The position numbers and the translations under genes are program-made. This document shows, piece by piece, positions 30,401 to 38,030 of a stretch of 64,000 nucleotides of DNA. Below the pieces are notes generated by a model. It was not told the DNA's origin, made no database searches, and saw only the letters and a program-made list of their open reading frames with translations. Position 1 is the first letter of the stretch; every line of letters begins with the position of its first letter. This DNA is from an endosymbiont of Escarpia spicata (GTDB lineage Bacteria; Pseudomonadota; Gammaproteobacteria; Chromatiales; Chromatiaceae), in contig QFXE01000008.1 of the NCBI GenBank assembly GCA_003349915.1, positions 248,001-312,000 on the forward strand, read 5' to 3'.

Positions 30401-33400
30401 GCCTGTTTCAGCTTGCCGAGAGCTCCTTCCAATTCACCGAGCCAACCCTCCCATGCATCTTCAGGAAAGGCCTCACGGGCAGCCTGGAAGGGTGTGTCTC
30501 CTGGTTTAGGAAAACCTCCGTAGAGTGCGGGAAGCAAGGGAATGAGAGGGTCAGGGGTCATGGTAGCCTTGGTCCCCTTCTCCGTCAGGTTCCGGAACCA
30601 GCTGCACCAAGGGCGGTCCTGCTCCGGCAGCAAGGGGGGCAGGTCCGTTAGTATCAGGGCCAGACGGCGGCGGATCTCCTCTACCTCGGGGCGCCCCCAG
30701 ACGTTGACCAGATCCTCCAGCCAAAGGTGGAGGCGGACCATGGGCTGAGTTTTCGGCGTCTCTGGCCTTTCCAGCCGGGTCCAGAGGCGTAGGGTCTGGG
30801 CGGCCCTCAGGCCCTCAAGGCGGCGGCCCTGGGAGAGGTTCGAGGGGCAGTCACCGGCCGCCCAGATGCAGCTCTGGATCTGATGGGCCAGACTTTGGAA
30901 GTCCTGGTTGGGGTCCTTGTGGTCCAAGTCCAGCTCTTCCAGCCAGGCGAGCAGGTGGTTGAGAGGCTGGCAGAGATTGGAGCTGTCCTTCAGGTCGGGA
31001 ATGGCTTGCCAGTAGGCCTCAGTCAGGTCCAGGAGGTGATTTTTGATCCAGGGTTTCTCTTGATTTTTTAGTCGGCAAATCGCCCACACAAGGCGGGGGG
31101 CCGGGGCCTGCACCATGTGGTCGCGCAGGGCATCCCACAGGCCGTCATCTAGATTCGTTCCAAGGCGATCCAGGGCTGCGCCGTAGAGTGCAAGGACCGG
31201 CAGAGCCTCCTGTGTCTCCAGGGTCTCATCTTGAAATATCTGCGCTAGTTCCCTGGTCTTCAGCGCTTCTATGTAGTGACCAGTCCGCAAGGGGTATAGA
31301 GCGGGTTCGATCCAACGCTCATCCTTCGCGGTCACCTTCTCATCGGGTGGAACGAGGGTCAGACGTGAGAGGCGCCCATCCAGCCCCCCCACCAAGGCCT
31401 CGGCGGATCTGTCTCTAACGATAGTGGTGACCGGGCCGAACCCCTCGGCGGCCCCCTGAGGAGCACCGGTGGCGTCCACCAGGAGGACGTGGCGGTGGTC
31501 ACCCCCTAGGAGCCATAGAGTGCGGCCTTTGTATTCCAATCCCAGGCTACGTTTGAGGGTATTGCCGCAGCCGGCTACCCAGGCGGGTGCACCATCGGCC
31601 GTACGGAAGGCGTGGGCGATGCCGTCAGCCCCACCGGTGACCACCAATTCTCGATGGTGCCCCAGGGTGTACAAGGGGCCGGGAGTCTGGTGCCAACACT
31701 TGGGCTGTAAGTCCCGTTTGATGTAGCCTGGGCGGAGCCAGTCTGCTCGGAGATGCCAGTGGAGCAAGCGTCCCGCTTCTCGTTCTATCGCCCAGATCCG
31801 AATCGGGTCATCCTCCCCCCCGGTCCAGTCTGTCACCAGCTTGCGCAGGCGCCCACGGGAGTCGCCGCACCAGAGGATGCGTAGGTGAGCACGGGAAGTA
31901 GATCGAGAGAGTGGCAGCCAAGCCAGGGCAGGAAACCCCTCGGCTGTGCGCCCCCCCAAGAGGATGCCGCCGGCAGCGCTAAGGACTCTGGCGCAGCGCA
32001 CTTCAAGATTGATCAGCCAGGTGTGGTAGTAGTTCAGGTGTTCGCCCTGGTAGCCGAACCACAAGAGTTCACCCTGATCGGTGGTTAGGAGGAGGCTTCG
32101 GTCCTCATCCAGGAGTAGGCAGAGTTCCCGGCAGGCCACCAGAGTGGTAGGCATGCCGTTCCAGCGGTCCGGTGAGGCGAGCGCCGTCTCCCTCCATCCA
32201 GCACCTGGCTCACGGGGAGCTGCCATGGTTGTCAGGTTGCGTCCTTGGGCAATAAACGCCAATGTGTCGCTGTGACCATCTCGGTCCTCAACCCGGCGTA
32301 GGTGGCGAACATGACCTAGGGTACGGGCACCGCCAGTGACTCGGAAGGGGCGGAACTCGTACATGGCTGGTGCGAGCTGCAGGCGCTGCTCGCTGACCCG
32401 CTGACGGATCTTGGTGATTCGTTCTTTCAGAGGACCTTCGTCAGTTTTCGCCGAGTGAGGTAGATGATCCAGCCAATCCAGGTTGCGGAAGAATTGCAGC
32501 CAAAGCCAATCCGGGGCCGCCTCGGGGAGATCAATCAGCTCTAGGAGGGGGGTGAGCCAAGCAGCGTAGGTGATGGGTCGGTTGCCTCTACCCCGGACGA
32601 CCTTGATCCAGCGCCACACCCGAGTGAGTAGTTCATGGTGGATGCGGGCATATTTTTCTGCAGTCTCACTCTCCTGATAACCCGTCTTGAATTCCATGAT
32701 CAGTTTGGAGAAAGTTGTTGGTTCCTGAATGTTTCCAGCGGAGATGTCATACAGGTATTGCTCCAGCACGAGGCGGATGGTCGCCCCAAGAAGCTGGCCA
32801 GGTTTCTCCAGGAGATCCTTCATGGCAGCATCTGGGTCCCGCCAGAGGTGGGCTCGGCAATTATCCAGTCCCAGGCCGCGCCAGAGTCCCTCGGTCAGCT
32901 CCCCGCGCAGATCGGTGATTTCCTCAGGGTTTTGGAGACGCAAGGGGATAAGCTGGAAATGGCGGTCGCGGGCGAGGATGCGGTTCCCAGCGAAGCCGAG
33001 CAGACGCACCATACCCTGGCCGGTGAATTGATGATGGAGGGCTTTGAGCTGATCTTTTCCGTCCCTATCGTCCAAAAGATGGATATGTCCATCGGAGGCT
33101 GCCGCCAAGATCCCATATCCGTCTTCCCGTTCCGGGTGGGATACCATCAGCACGTCTTCCACTACTCCGCCCAGATAGAGACTTTCCTGAGGTGTTGTTT
33201 CGCCACGGTGGAAGCGGTGGATCATCCCCTTATCACTAGCTACATAGGCCAGGTCAGGATGCCTTACTGGACCGTCGGCGCCGAGGATGTGACCCAGATG
33301 GAGGGGTGCCCCCCGGACGAGGAAACCATCCCCTTCGAAATGCAGGTCGTCGTGGCGCCAGTCGTCCTTAGCATCGAACCGCGCCAGCAGGGGTGCCATA

Positions 33401-34029
33401 TCCCCTACCGAGCGTCGCTCTACCCATGTTCGTTCGCCACCCGGAGGGGTATCGCCCACCTCCCAGTTGTGGGTGTGGATCCCCTGATCCTTTGAGGCGA
33501 AGAGCTGGAGCCAACCACAGAGGAATTTCAAGCGGATCACCACCAGCCCTGGGGCGATGGTGGGCAGATCCATCTCGAGGGCGCGCTCGTCCAGGGTGTA
33601 TTTCTTCGTCGGGGTTCCCGCCTCACATGGGATGGCCTTCACCGGATGGCCGCCCTTCGACCAATCTTGCAGGGGCTCGATGCGGTCCCCCTCATCCCCC
33701 CAAGACCAGCGCAGAAGACCCAGACGGGCAGGCTCGGTGCCGGTGGGGAGAGCTTGGCAGAGTACCCAGCGTTCTTCTTGCTGGCCCTGCAACGGAGGCA
33801 GGAGATAGAGATGAACGGGGTCCGTATCCAGCAGCAGGGGAGCGCCGGAGCGGAGCAGGAGGGGGAAGGGGCCGTCCGTCAAGCCAGCGAGGGCATGATA
33901 GGCCTCGCGGTCGTTAGAAGTGGGCCGGTAGTTGGAATCCTTCAGTCGTTCCTTCAGTTGCCGTGCTTCGTCCAGGGTCTCCTGGGCCTCTTTGTAATCG
34001 AGAAACAATTCCGTATCCCTGTTAGGCAT
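27454..34029 (-). CDS. Giant protein with propeller-like repeats and C-terminal STAND/AAA-like NTPase
   Basis: 2191 residues. The N-terminal 40 residues look coiled-coil. Two stretches of short beta repeats (about residues 60-370 and 585-885; for example VASDKGMIHRF, AAASDGHIHLLDD, VTGGADGIAHAF, LVGGLDGRLSRL) resemble PQQ/WD40-type beta-propellers. A long mostly helical region follows (about 890-1750). The C-terminus starts HHFAGRKEELRKL (about 1773), Walker A GGRRMGKTS (about 1815) and Walker B LLVLDETECL (about 1925), an NTPase module like STAND or ORC-type AAA proteins, with a winged-helix-like tail. A GGGAGG Shine-Dalgarno precedes the ATG. STAND proteins couple ligand sensing by repeats to oligomerisation; here propellers would sense. 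The order (repeats first, NTPase last) is opposite to most bacterial STAND proteins. Confidence 0.75.
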   Translation of the reverse strand: MPNRDTELFLDYKEAQETLDEARQLKERLKDSNYRPTSNDREAYHALAGLTDGPFPLLLRSGAPLLLDTDPVHLYLLPPLQGQQEERWVLCQALPTGTEPARLGLLRWSWGDEGDRIEPLQDWSKGGHPVKAIPCEAGTPTKKYTLDERALEMDLPTIAPGLVVIRLKFLCGWLQLFASKDQGIHTHNWEVGDTPPGGERTWVERRSVGDMAPLLARFDAKDDWRHDDLHFEGDGFLVRGAPLHLGHILGADGPVRHPDLAYVASDKGMIHRFHRGETTPQESLYLGGVVEDVLMVSHPEREDGYGILAAASDGHIHLLDDRDGKDQLKALHHQFTGQGMVRLLGFAGNRILARDRHFQLIPLRLQNPEEITDLRGELTEGLWRGLGLDNCRAHLWRDPDAAMKDLLEKPGQLLGATIRLVLEQYLYDISAGNIQEPTTFSKLIMEFKTGYQESETAEKYARIHHELLTRVWRWIKVVRGRGNRPITYAAWLTPLLELIDLPEAAPDWLWLQFFRNLDWLDHLPHSAKTDEGPLKERITKIRQRVSEQRLQLAPAMYEFRPFRVTGGARTLGHVRHLRRVEDRDGHSDTLAFIAQGRNLTTMAAPREPGAGWRETALASPDRWNGMPTTLVACRELCLLLDEDRSLLLTTDQGELLWFGYQGEHLNYYHTWLINLEVRCARVLSAAGGILLGGRTAEGFPALAWLPLSRSTSRAHLRILWCGDSRGRLRKLVTDWTGGEDDPIRIWAIEREAGRLLHWHLRADWLRPGYIKRDLQPKCWHQTPGPLYTLGHHRELVVTGGADGIAHAFRTADGAPAWVAGCGNTLKRSLGLEYKGRTLWLLGGDHRHVLLVDATGAPQGAAEGFGPVTTIVRDRSAEALVGGLDGRLSRLTLVPPDEKVTAKDERWIEPALYPLRTGHYIEALKTRELAQIFQDETLETQEALPVLALYGAALDRLGTNLDDGLWDALRDHMVQAPAPRLVWAICRLKNQEKPWIKNHLLDLTEAYWQAIPDLKDSSNLCQPLNHLLAWLEELDLDHKDPNQDFQSLAHQIQSCIWAAGDCPSNLSQGRRLEGLRAAQTLRLWTRLERPETPKTQPMVRLHLWLEDLVNVWGRPEVEEIRRRLALILTDLPPLLPEQDRPWCSWFRNLTEKGTKATMTPDPLIPLLPALYGGFPKPGDTPFQAAREAFPEDAWEGWLGELEGALGKLKQARDAAPPRLWREWECLQDIQHLIELGEDRFSPAHRHPLLALWWPQVREAWEALVEQHHRALQERADNDPGQYLDLEKKREVWDDDSHLRLHLGLRNRLPNDLRLDSLIWNGNGGEYHIPLSDPVSLPAGQEWTLWKTPRLEVSQGQPGSLTLVCRDRHTGAQIEIHTELHPERSLSRFQQDSRWQPTWQRLEALEKDLLTKKAKPLWINGDRIGREDYRRLRDTLKDLFGAGPDEAFEVHKSFAPALAGWRPGLATFSPDLALGAEPGELLEQLHALIHCGGEGRFQPPALGLWHLARPLSSSVIAALDDLLPDPKHLRGILEALLPEHLNNILETLGGLPQRALGAWCRGEPIYGQMPAGVRKDEAYAPAAMGLPPEVWERLDQAGVSTDDLSKLLDIPSDEATRQREARALLSTLWGNASDDVILTETAKVLFRCLGGGPPQGEGALRTTRFDKDGLSVLHEYFERLHLVLPGGLTQMGTVKAPEGLWLYPRIDTTGTPDLPGRTLGLTRDEALRLLHAGKKGPARTFLDRVAAEQWEIAPELVFQTEGGLSAEAVRHHFAGRKEELRKLHALKKKSDGQQKTRHGDPGGEVGDASMGAALLVGGRRMGKTSLRQRLVHELRYEGDGRLCVVEDFQNLLFPQRRDSAVELQYEFVTRIYRALMGLDAEVPREKRWPKRLMANPDGAQTALDNLEDHFRNIKKRAEGRSPLLVLDETECLIRRDAALDYPILRYLRRLCGKGDLLLVITSYPHGKSNPGALNIQLRESGTPAFNFLTEISVGAWQPDEAWGHLRDKLSGFGIILPLSLRNPVLTLTRGVPSIVHHLGKVTCKEVGTGRRHLVTPTLWRKITQQTRAFVEMELTASVAKAAGKNDKEAKVTPHERPEACLDGGRLWNALLDLGGRHAPGIPDPGAEEWPQPAAFRVADLAAQFSGAVPETRLQPLLEGLTSTHVLEGDKSDADRFFFANDFIPALANPLEGP

Positions 34030-34333
34030 GAGGCGTTTCCTCCCTGACTATATGACCGACCGTACCGGGAATTTACATCTGATTCATGCAGGATTGCAAA
34101 TCCTGGCCGCTGGTGAGGTTTTTTCAAATTCTTGCTTTGAACAGAAATATTGGTTGTCGTCTTTGTGTTACCCATGGTTTCTCTATCGAGAGTGAGCAAA
34201 AAGTGTCACTTCGTGGAGAGGAATTAACCAACTACGGTGTCAAAGCGCATCAGCAGCTAAAAACAAATATACGAAAAAGAAATAATTAATTGAGTGAAGA
34301 TCTTAGTTTTGTAGTTTCAGAGGATGAAGTGGT
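34030..34333. other. AT-rich spacer upstream of the giant NTPase gene
   Basis: 304 bases between the giant gene start and the vapC-like stop, both minus strand. It must contain the promoter of the three-gene operon. I see AT-rich sequence and no convincing gene, RNA or strong hairpin; short frames here have no family resemblance. Confidence 0.5.
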
Positions 34334-34723
34334 CTACCAAATGGCCTCAAGAATTGTTGCATTTCTTAGGTTTTGGTCAGCAGTAACGATAGGAGCATTA
34401 TTAAGAATTGAGGTGGCAGCAATAATTCGATCAGCGGGGTCATTATTTATCTCCGCTCCAAAATTAACAGATAGCTCAGTAATTTCAGGGGTTATTGGCT
34501 GAATCTGGTAATTTTGAGATTGAAGTATTAAGTTTATAAATCCTGAAGCAGTCTCATCAACAATAACGCGCTTTCTTTTTATAAGCATGGAAATTTCCCA
34601 AATGGAAATATCACAAATAATTAATTCACTTCCAGAGTTTTTTATTACCTTTTTTGCTTTAGGAGTGAGTTTACTTGGTTCTAAGGCATTCCAAATAATG
34701 GCGCAAGTATCTAGCAATATCAT
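34334..34723 (-). CDS. VapC-type PIN domain toxin
   Basis: 129 residues. PIN-domain acidic residues are in place: Asp in MILLDTCAIIW, Glu in DISIWEIS, the Asp pair in NDPADRIIAATS, and Asp in VTADQNLRN. PIN toxins are Mg-dependent ribonucleases, often cutting tRNA or rRNA. The start overlaps the antitoxin stop by 4 bases (ATGA), the usual antitoxin-first arrangement. The gene is AT-rich relative to the operon beside it, which suggests separate acquisition. Confidence 0.9.
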   Translation of the reverse strand: MILLDTCAIIWNALEPSKLTPKAKKVIKNSGSELIICDISIWEISMLIKRKRVIVDETASGFINLILQSQNYQIQPITPEITELSVNFGAEINNDPADRIIAATSILNNAPIVTADQNLRNATILEAIW

Positions 34724-34950
34724 TTCATTGCATCCCAGCTATCATCTATTGGAGAAAGGACATCGTGAATAATCGCCGTATTGGCCAGTTTCCTCAGTTT
34801 GGCCCTGGAAGTTTTGTGCTGGCTAACCGGGGGAGTTAAGGTGGCTAATGGAGTGCCTTTTGAAGTTACATTAAGCTGCTCCCCATTCTGAACAACCCTT
34901 AGATACTTCAAGAGGTTAGCTCTAAATTCACTTATGCTTACATTTTTCAT
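34720..34950 (-). CDS. Phd/YefM-type antitoxin
   Basis: 76 residues beginning KNVSISEFRANLLKYLRVV and containing QLNVTSKGTPLATL, the Phd/YefM DNA-binding N-terminal fold; the C-terminal tail is charged and would wrap the PIN toxin. It precedes and overlaps the toxin gene. Autoregulation is expected; an inverted repeat lies 37 bases upstream of the start. Confidence 0.88.
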   Translation of the reverse strand: MKNVSISEFRANLLKYLRVVQNGEQLNVTSKGTPLATLTPPVSQHKTSRAKLRKLANTAIIHDVLSPIDDSWDAMK

Positions 34951-34986
34951 AAGGGCTTACTCTTTGATAAATGGTACAATAATAAA

Positions 34987-35031
34987 GTACAAGTATAGAG
35001 GGAGTGGAATTACAAGGCAATTCACTTGTAC
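34987..35031. promoter_or_regulatory. Inverted repeat upstream of antitoxin gene, possible operator
   Basis: The outer arms GTACAAG (34987) and CTTGTAC (35025) are exact inverses, and the inner arms AGTGGAATT and AATTCACT pair with one bulge. A second GTAC motif lies just before. Placement upstream of the toxin-antitoxin start is right for Phd-type autoregulation, but a hairpin of other origin is possible. Confidence 0.4.
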
Positions 35032-35151
35032 ATCAAAATGTGGCACTCCTCGCTCCTCATGGTGTAGCTTCTACAAAGACGGTTCCAGGCGCCGATGGTC
35101 TTGACGTATGCCGAAGGCAGCGCCTTTGTTTTATGTTTGAGCAACAAATCT

Positions 35152-35637
35152 ATGAACAATAAAATTGTACCAACGGATTATCTGTTATGGGCCGTCTCTT
35201 GTATTTCTCTGATCGCTGGGATGATCTTGCCGATGTTCTCTTTTCAGAAATTCTATATATTGAATGATACCTTCTCTCTATTATCAGGAGTCATGTATTT
35301 GTTCAGAGAAGGTGAGTTATTCCTGTTTTTAATAATAACACTATTTAGTATTGTCACTCCTATTTACAAATTAAGCCTTACTCATAAGCTTGTAAAAAAC
35401 AAAATCCCTACAACCAAGGAAAAATTGTTAGTAGTAAAACGTCTTTCAATTATTGGAAAATGGTCAATGGCAGATGTATTTGTAATTTCTGTCATGGCAG
35501 CTACTGTAAAACTTGGGGCTTTTGCCAGCGTGCAAATCCACACGGGTCTTTTTGTATTTTGTTTTGGAGTAATCATGAGTATGGTTTTAGTCCATAGGCA
35601 GTTGTCAGGATATGAGTTATTGCCAAAGAAAGAATAA
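35152..35637 (+). CDS. PqiA-like (paraquat-inducible protein A domain) membrane protein
   Basis: About 161 residues with four membrane helices. The PqiA half-domain pattern is clear: WAVSCISLIAGMILPMFSF, FSLLSGVMYLFREGELFLFLII, IIGKWSMADVFVISVMAA and VKLGAFASVQIHTG. Full-length PqiA has two such units plus zinc ribbons; this is a single unit without the CxxC motifs. PqiA proteins work with MCE proteins in lipid transport; no pqiB is nearby. The start is uncertain: ATG at 35152 removes a non-homologous tail that would begin at 35095. Confidence 0.8.
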   Translation: MNNKIVPTDYLLWAVSCISLIAGMILPMFSFQKFYILNDTFSLLSGVMYLFREGELFLFLIITLFSIVTPIYKLSLTHKLVKNKIPTTKEKLLVVKRLSIIGKWSMADVFVISVMAATVKLGAFASVQIHTGLFVFCFGVIMSMVLVHRQLSGYELLPKKE

Positions 35638-35750
35638 TTTAACGTGTAGCTCAGGCGTGCCTTATAAATCATGCGCTAATTGTCGCCCTATTTATTCTGT
35701 CTTGTGCATGATGTTAGCGTAAACATGAGAAATGCTGGTACTCAAACTTA

Positions 35751-36068
35751 ATGGATTTCCTTACCTTTAAAAGCTTTATCAGCACAACGGCTCTTATTGT
35801 GTTTTATTACATTGGGGCGGTTATATTGCCTGTCGGAATATGGTTCTTTTCAATTTGGATAATAAAAAAATATAAGTTTATTGATGATGCGTACAACAAA
35901 GGGAAGGAAGAAATCTGGGGTTTGTTAAATAAAAAGCAACAAGTGAAATTGGTTCTGTTGGCCATGACGTTCTTTCTGTTCATGGAGTTGTTTTGGAGAA
36001 TGCTCTTTGAGTTCTTGATTGCCTATATGCAAATACGTGATGCACTATTGCAGCCACACTCTTTCTGA
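35751..36068 (+). CDS. DUF4282-like small membrane protein
   Basis: 105 residues, two membrane helices. It opens FLTFKSFIS and ends with WRMLFEFLIAYMQIRDAL, matching the DUF4282 pattern (F-L-T-F-D-x-F-I start and R-x-x-x-E-x-x-I-x-x-x-x-I-x-x-x-L end) but with a longer charged loop (KGKEEIWGLLNKKQQ). The function is unknown. It follows the PqiA-like gene after 113 bases on the same strand, in the same AT-rich patch. Confidence 0.65.
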   Translation: MDFLTFKSFISTTALIVFYYIGAVILPVGIWFFSIWIIKKYKFIDDAYNKGKEEIWGLLNKKQQVKLVLLAMTFFLFMELFWRMLFEFLIAYMQIRDALLQPHSF

Positions 36069-36172
36069 GTGTTTATTGTTGAAGTCGGTTAAGCTTTCTG
36101 GTGAGAAGGTAAGTTATTAAGTGTCGAACACATAGCAAACGTGGTTTCGAGTAATAACTGAAATTCAATTAC

Positions 36173-36196
36173 GCAGCAAGTTGATCCTCTTGCTGC
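36173..36196 (+). terminator. Hairpin after the DUF4282-like gene
   Basis: GCAGCAAG and CTTGCTGC form a perfect 8-bp stem around TTGATCCT. AT-rich sequence follows but no clean T-tract. It may end the upstream transcript. Confidence 0.4.
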
Positions 36197-36364
36197 CACA
36201 TAAATAATTTAGCTTGCTAATTCTTACGAAAAATAGTTCAAATGTGAGAAATATTACACAAGTTAAGAATGCTGCAGAATACTAATGAATAAGGCATGCA
36301 CCTAGAGATCTGTATAAAATACGGCAAGATTATATACCATTGGCTCCAAAGCTTGAGAGAATCC

Positions 36365-37027
36365 ATGAAGAACATCATCCACTCCGTGGTGCTATTGTCC
36401 CTCCTTGCAGTGTGCATCCCTGAAGTATCAGCCAGCCCCCCACCAGCTTATGAGGGGAGAGGACTCTATGTATCCTACTGCCAGTTGTGTCATGGGACGG
36501 GTGGCAAGGGAGATGGTCCTCTCGCAAAGGCGATGAAGATCAGTCCGGCGGACCTGACCACAACGGTACGCTCAAGGAGCGATACCATCCTCATGAAGAT
36601 CATCACCGGGGAAGGTCGGCAGACTATAACAGGCCGGGACCGTCACAATCTGCTTAGTGATGCCATGCCGGAATGGAAGGATGTATTCAGCGAGTCTCAG
36701 GTCAAGTCATTGATCGCATACCTTCGCTTTCTGGGCAACACCAAGCATGATCTGATGGGAGATCCCAAGGTGGGTGTGCAACTCTATCAGGAGTATTGCC
36801 AGGTTTGTCACGGCGTGGAGGGGGATGGTGATGGCATCATGACGAAACTCATGGGAATTATGCCGATGGATCATACCAATCCCAACGTGACCAACCCTCT
36901 CGATAATAAAGAACTGGTCAGTAGCATCCTTGATGGCAAAGGGAGGTTTATGCCGGCTTGGCGCGGTATCCTCAGTCAGAGTGATGTCGAGGCACTGGTC
37001 AGTTATATTCGACTGCTCTCTCACTGA
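36365..37027 (+). CDS. Diheme cytochrome c
   Basis: 220 residues from the ATG at 36365, which begins a signal peptide (MKNIIHSVVLLSLLAVC then SASPPP) and has a GAGAG Shine-Dalgarno. Two c-type heme sites: CQLCH with GTGGKGDGPLA, and CQVCH with GVEGDGDG. Each is followed by a distal Met-bearing region (DAMPEWKDV; FMPAWRGI). Predicted periplasmic electron carrier of the cytochrome c553/c4-like class. No oxidase or reductase partner adjoins. An upstream ATG at 36296 would precede the signal peptide and is unlikely. Confidence 0.88.
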   Translation: MKNIIHSVVLLSLLAVCIPEVSASPPPAYEGRGLYVSYCQLCHGTGGKGDGPLAKAMKISPADLTTTVRSRSDTILMKIITGEGRQTITGRDRHNLLSDAMPEWKDVFSESQVKSLIAYLRFLGNTKHDLMGDPKVGVQLYQEYCQVCHGVEGDGDGIMTKLMGIMPMDHTNPNVTNPLDNKELVSSILDGKGRFMPAWRGILSQSDVEALVSYIRLLSH

Positions 37028-37307
37028 TAGCACTGCGATCAGATCTCGTGTTTTGATTTAAGTGCTAAGAGACGATCAAAGGTTAGGTGATATTGCCTGT
37101 AAGAGACGTGCACCACGGCAGTGCTTCTACAGGGACCAAGTCCACTCCTATTTCGCCTGTCCTGCGTGCTTTATAGAGATCAGCGCACACTTGCCATACA
37201 TTTTGTGCAGTATTTTATTGGGCGATTTATTCCCGCCATCGCCAGTATTCCTCCATTTGGGCTAAGCTTCAATTGAAAGGTAACAGCCTTGAGTGGAGGT
37301 TCGCACC

Positions 37308-37838
37308 ATGACGACACCCATCACTTCCACTGGTGTGAAGATCTCAGATTCACACCAGCCACAGTCGCTGAACGTCCAGGCGCAGCGTATGCAGCTGAAC
37401 GCGCAGATCGTCTCCGCGTCGGCTGAGTTCAAGTCTGACACAGCGGGCCAGCCGCAGGCGCTCTTGTTTCGTTCTGCTATCGAAAAGCTCAACGAATTGC
37501 TGCTTCCTGAATTGGGGGAAAATGCGGTTCAACAGGCTGCAGACTCCGGTATCGATTTTTCGCCGGAGGCCACGGCGGAACGCATTGTCGGTTTTGCCAC
37601 AGGTTTCCTCCCTGTCTTTCTCGAAAGTCACGCAAATGAGGACCCTCAGGCGGCATTGGATGAGTTCATGCAAATCATCCGTGATGCAATCGAGCAGGGC
37701 TTTTCCGAGGCGCGGGAGATTCTTGATGGCCTGAGTGTGTTGGAAGGGGATATCGCCGCCAATATCGATACCACTTTTGAGCTTGTGCTCGAAGGGTTGG
37801 AGCGATTTGAGATCGAGATGGCACCAGAGGATCTCTGA
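37308..37838 (+). CDS. DUF5610 domain protein
   Basis: 176 residues. The C-terminal two thirds matches DUF5610: ERIVGFATGFLPVFLESH, ALDEFMQIIRDAIEQGFSEA, LDGLSVLEGDIAANI and a final amphipathic helix. The N-terminus is low-complexity Ser/Thr/Gln. There is no signal peptide. The function is unknown. The ATG at 37308 has a GTGGAGG Shine-Dalgarno at 8 bases, so it is preferred to the ATG at 37293. Confidence 0.8.
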   Translation: MTTPITSTGVKISDSHQPQSLNVQAQRMQLNAQIVSASAEFKSDTAGQPQALLFRSAIEKLNELLLPELGENAVQQAADSGIDFSPEATAERIVGFATGFLPVFLESHANEDPQAALDEFMQIIRDAIEQGFSEAREILDGLSVLEGDIAANIDTTFELVLEGLERFEIEMAPEDL

Positions 37839-37859
37839 CCACCTTCTTGATAGAAGTGG

Positions 37860-37950
37860 TGTAGGCGGGTTCAGGCGTGGTTGAACCGAAATCCTCTGGT
37901 GGCATGTCAATTTCAGCACGCTCGATCCGCTGTGCTTGATCGGGCCTACA
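37860..37950. repeat. Compound GTAGG palindrome
   Basis: It opens TGTAGG followed by CGGGTTCA...TTGAACCG and closes with GGCCTACA. The closing unit read on the minus strand is GTAGGCCCGATCAAGC followed by a GCGGATC arm, nearly the same unit as at 2619-2648. It lies between the DUF5610 and AmgK-like genes. Confidence 0.7.
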
Positions 37951-38030
37951 CCTTCCTTGCAAATCAAAATATACTCTGCGGACTTTGCGCTTTTCAGCCT
38001 GTCCCGCCACTCAACCACTGTGCCTAAAAT

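Noticed and set aside
32635-33495. A 286-residue plus-strand frame inside the giant NTPase gene
   Set aside because: It is antisense to propeller-like repeats, with no Shine-Dalgarno or family motif.
34086-34502. Short plus-strand frames in the AT-rich spacer and across vapC
   Set aside because: No conserved motifs; they are antisense to, or upstream of, the convincing PIN toxin gene.
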